Shown: in pieces, positions 7,419 to 7,792 of the stretch
Numbering within the stretch: position 1 is the stretch's first letter
Layout of the letters: the number at the start of each line of letters is the position of its first letter
DNA from: Actinomycetes bacterium
GTDB taxonomy: Bacteria > Actinomycetota > Acidimicrobiia > Acidimicrobiales > RAAP-2
Assembly: GCA_021807965.1 (NCBI GenBank)
Contig: JAKBCI010000074.1
Span: 1-7,792, forward strand
Direction: 5' to 3'
DNA: 7,792 bases
Notes under the pieces: model-generated
Seen by the model: only the letters and a program-made list of their open reading frames with translations
What the model was told of the DNA's origin: nothing
Database searches by the model: none
Program-made: the position numbers and the translations under genes

Positions 7419-7792
7419 CGGTCGGACTCATTCCGGGCTCGTTCGACCCGTTCCACAATGGACACCTGGAGATCGTCGAGCGCGCCGCCTTCATTTTCGA
7501 CGAGATCGTGGTCGCGGCAATCCGCAACCCCCAAAAGTCCGAGCCGCTGTTCGACCTCGACGAGCGCCGCGAGATGATTGCGGAGAGTTGCGCGCACATC
7601 AAGTCGGTGCGCATCGTTTCCATTGCGACGTTGCTAGTCAACGTGGCCCGCGACGTACAGGCGACGGCCATCGTGAAGGGGCTTCGTGCGGTCTCGGACT
7701 TCGAGAGCGAGCTGCAGATGGCCCAGATGAACCGGTCGCTGTCGGGCGTGGAGACGCTGTTCATCCCTACCAGCTCGCATCACTCCTTTATC
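7415..7792 (+). CDS. coaD: Phosphopantetheine adenylyltransferase, 3'-truncated by window edge
   Basis: CoaD joins ATP and 4'-phosphopantetheine to dephospho-CoA and pyrophosphate, the penultimate step of coenzyme A synthesis, in the cytoplasm. The visible 126 codons of a family of about 160 residues hold the nucleotidyltransferase motif PGSFDPFHNGHLEI (HxGH class), NPQKSEPLFDLDERREMI, KGLRAVSDFESELQMAQMN and the start of the ATP-site segment FIPTSSHHSFI. The missing C-terminal end should contain the SSS/LVKE region. The GTG at 7415 shares GTGA with the rsmD stop. Two GAGG runs (7401-7404 and 7407-7410) lie just upstream and can serve as Shine-Dalgarno. Translational coupling to rsmD is likely. 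The open frame runs intact to the last base of the window. Confidence 0.96.
   Translation, partial: MTVGLIPGSFDPFHNGHLEIVERAAFIFDEIVVAAIRNPQKSEPLFDLDERREMIAESCAHIKSVRIVSIATLLVNVARDVQATAIVKGLRAVSDFESELQMAQMNRSLSGVETLFIPTSSHHSFI

Noticed and set aside
1..7792. Defence system, mobile element, CRISPR array, tRNA or rRNA
   Set aside because: All sequence apart from short gaps of 56, 78 and 19 bp is assigned to seven intact or edge-cut core genes. No direct-repeat array, transposase, integrase or tRNA-like fold was seen.

Overview
The window is a high-GC, almost fully coding stretch of chromosome carrying seven housekeeping genes. Gene content and order suggest an actinobacterium: GTP-type PEP carboxykinase, many GTG starts, and thiL and rpmB next to a fakA-like DAK gene, recG, rsmD and coaD. 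An Acidimicrobiia-like lineage is possible, but that is only an impression from protein style and cannot be settled here. I see no mobile element, CRISPR array, RNA gene, phage gene or foreign-looking segment.

Layout: (1) 1-1746, minus strand: pckG, GTP-dependent phosphoenolpyruvate carboxykinase, running off the left edge and lacking only about its last 20-30 residues. (2) 1747-1802: a 56-bp divergent intergenic region with a GTTGTC-N4-GACAAC inverted repeat. (3) 1803-2756, plus: thiL, thiamine-monophosphate kinase. (4) 2757-2966, minus: rpmB, ribosomal protein bL28 of the zinc-binding type. Its stop codon directly abuts that of thiL. (5) 2967-3044: a 78-bp divergent control region between rpmB and fakA, with a strong extended -10 for rpmB, a weaker -10 facing fakA and a perfect 14-bp palindrome. 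(6) 3045-7792, plus: a compact run of fakA/yloV-like gene, recG, rsmD and coaD, the last cut by the right edge. fakA/recG and rsmD/coaD overlap by GTGA, and recG/rsmD are 19 nt apart, so the four probably form one transcription unit.

The genes cover separate core tasks: gluconeogenesis/anaplerosis (pckG), thiamine diphosphate synthesis (thiL), the ribosome (rpmB, and rsmD through 16S rRNA methylation), fatty-acid activation (fakA), replication-fork rescue (recG) and coenzyme A synthesis (coaD). The last group is a neighbourhood widely kept in Gram-positive bacteria, not a new pathway. No undescribed system is evident. The items most worth a second look are the two intergenic inverted repeats, the missing Asp23/YloU gene between rpmB and fakA, the gapless thiL/rpmB convergence, and hints of leaderless starts.
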